Positions 59,901 to 62,900 of a stretch of DNA of 64,000 nucleotides are shown here, piece by piece. Under the pieces are notes generated by a model, which made no database searches, was not told the DNA's origin, and saw nothing but the letters and a program-made list of their open reading frames with translations. Both the position numbers and the translations under genes were made by a program. Source of the DNA: Siphonodentalium dalli (Eukaryota; Mollusca; Scaphopoda; Gadilida; Siphonodentaliidae); the NCBI GenBank assembly GCA_032622095.1, contig CP136067.1, forward strand, positions 94,602,707 to 94,666,706. Direction: 5' to 3'. The stretch's first letter is position 1. Every line of letters begins with the position of its first letter.

Positions 59901-62900
59901 TGACAAGTGCGACAGTGGTCATGTGACAGCTACAATCGCGCGCGTTGCCAAGGTCACGCCACGATTTTCCTGGTAAAATAAAACTGCTTGATTGCTACGA
60001 TTTGGCTACGATATTGTCGTGGGCATGCGCATTGGATGCTTCCTCCTGCGATTTCCCCCACTTACGATTTTAATCGCAGCGTGTGCGGTGGCACTAAAAT
60101 GCCACCGGTCAAATAAAGCCACCTTATTCGGTGGACATGTGACCTAGCGGCCTTTCAATTTTACTGAATATTTTGTTACTTTTGTAGAATGCATTCTTCG
60201 GTGAAGAAATGATAACAAAGAGTAGAGACGGGAAGCATAAATTATCTGATGACTCGGACTCCGAACCTGAGGAGTTTGATCCCGCTAGTCTGTATACAGT
60301 ACAGAGCAAGAAGAATTCAGAAATCTCTCTACCTGCGGACTGGGTTCCGAAGCCACCTCCACTGAAAATCGATAGACCTTCAGATGAGAAGAAAGAAACA
60401 AAAGACCTCTCGGACAGTGATCAGAATGAAGACATACAAAACATAGGTATGTATTGGGCACAAGTCTGAGTTTAGTGTGTCTGACATTTACAGAATGAGG
60501 TGCCCAGAGGGGGAATTTAGTGACGCTGTCCCGCACAGTTGTTTAGCGTCGCCAAATTCACCCTACGTGCACCTCATTCTGCTTAGGCCTTAACTTCTAT
60601 GGGAGCCCTAGGATCAGATTGAGTTTCCCCAGTTGAAGTTGGTGATGTTCACCCATTATTAGTCGCCTTGATTATGCATTTTATCTTCTGCAAATTATAG
60701 GATATAGAAACTTCTCAGAATGGAAAAAGTTAACTAAAACAATGTTAATTTGGGACTATAGATATTTCCCAGAAGATGAGGCCGAAACAGAATAAGGGGG
60801 TGAAATTGGTGTCAATTGGAATGGCACATTGAGATGTCCCTCAACTCAGATCAAGCTTGAACATCTTGGACAGTGTACAAAATGAAGATATACAAATATA
60901 GCTATACACACTATTATGTTGTAAAATATTGAAGTTGTTTAGCAATATTTAATCAATACAGGTCCCAATGTTTGAGCTGTCGGCTCCAAGTTGACTAAGT
61001 TATCATTTATAATAATGGGGCGTGAGTGATACATGTGGTTTGTTTTTATATCTTTTTGTGATTAATAAGTCATTTGTGGTGCTAAATAGAGTTTAAAAAG
61101 TTGGAATATATATTATTTAGGTGAGATAAGTTTTTGCTTCTCTATAGTATATTGTGATTCCAGATATGACAATATTTGACAGCGACATATCACTGGGAAA
61201 AGTCGTTAATACATTAATGTTTTTATAATTCTTTGGTACCTTCCAGATGAGGGTGATTTGAAGGGACTGTTCCCAAGTGACCTTCACGATGATGAAGAGC
61301 TCTTCAACATAATGGGCGACGACTTTGTCAAGGAATCTGAAGGTACTCTTCATAACTCATCCCTTTTTATGCACCCGTTTTTAAAAAACTGAATGGAATG
61401 AAATTGCTATGTGAGTTTATTAGCCCAAATACAGGTCTTTTTCGAATTTGTGTTCCGCTCGCCAATTTTCCCAGAGTTATGGCCCTTTGTTGGAATTACC
61501 ACAGGCGTATTTAGCCATGCCCTGACGTTGCTCTTGTTAATATCTAAATATGTTAACAATGCTTGCATGTTGAAGGTGTGATAACAGCCAAGAGCTTGCA
61601 TAATTTAAACCATGAAGCATATTTAATTGACGAAACTTAAGAGTTGAAGCGTTCACTTGTGGCACTGTCAATGCAGCAATATGTGTTGCCATCTGGCAGT
61701 GGACTATTAAGTTTCCTCACAATCCTGGTTTAGTTGGATTTAGTCAATTGTGACAGTCGAGTTGTACGTTTTTCAGATATTATGCCAAATTGTGACCCTT
61801 GAGCAAGGTCACTTGTACTGTGCTTGATTTGTCGTACGTGGATGTGCCGTGTTTGGTAAATGTAAGCCGCTTTAGTGAAGCACCTGTATGATACTGGGGT
61901 AATAGTTTGATTGTTACAGTACTTCTTTGCTTTAGATAAGCTCTATATAAAAAAGTCACCATTATCGCTATTTAACCCTTTCTATACTAAATGGATTCTT
62001 CCACTCAATTATAAAAGTATAAATTGGATTGATCTATTATTCAATTGGAGGGATGTAAAGGATATATGAACAGACAACAGCATGACAAAAATGATAATAC
62101 AAGTGTGCAGAAGAATTCATATTCATTGGTGGGAAATGTTAGATAATAGTCATTTGTTAAAGTTATTATCTAAACATTTCCTACGGGGACTACTCATCAA
62201 TGAGTATTTAGTATAGAAAGGGTTAATTGTTTGCTAATAATGGATGCTTCATATGGTTTGAAAAGAGTCACCCATGTTTGTGATTTAATAACTTATTTTG
62301 ACTTTCTGCAGATTAATGCACAGATATTTTTACAATATCAAGAACAAAAAAACTAACAAAGCATCTTATTCGTTTGTCTCAATATGGACATTGAAACCAT
62401 TCCTCATGTATTTTTCAGATTTGGACATTGAAACGAAACCATTCCTCATGTATTTTTCAGATTTGGACATTGAACCGAAACCATTCCTCATGTATTTTTC
62501 AGATTTGGACATTGAACTGAAACCATTTCTCATGTATTTTTCAGTTTTGGACATTGAACCCAAACCATTCCTCATGTATTTTTCAGATTTGGACATTGAA
62601 CCGAAACCATTCCTCATGTATTTTTCAGATTTGGACATTGAACCCAAACCTTTCCTCATGTATTTTTTAGATTTGGACATTGAACCCAAACCATTCCTCA
62701 TGTATTTTTTTAGATTTGGACATTGATGATGATGATACAATGGATGCTATTGAAGAAATGTCGGGTGATGGATCAGAGAAGAAAGAATATTTACCAGATA
62801 ATCTTGACAACATTCTCGATGTCGACAAAAATTTAAATGTGGAAGCAATCCTGTCTGAAGGTATTTACCTGCCATGATAGGGAGAGGGCGCAGGAACATT

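Noticed and set aside
62298-62740. 142-codon frame with repeated FLMYFSDLDIEPKP and its minus-strand mirror
   Set aside because: It is the 42-bp acceptor repeat; the last unit shifts frame, and splicing to exon 31 explains the sequence better.
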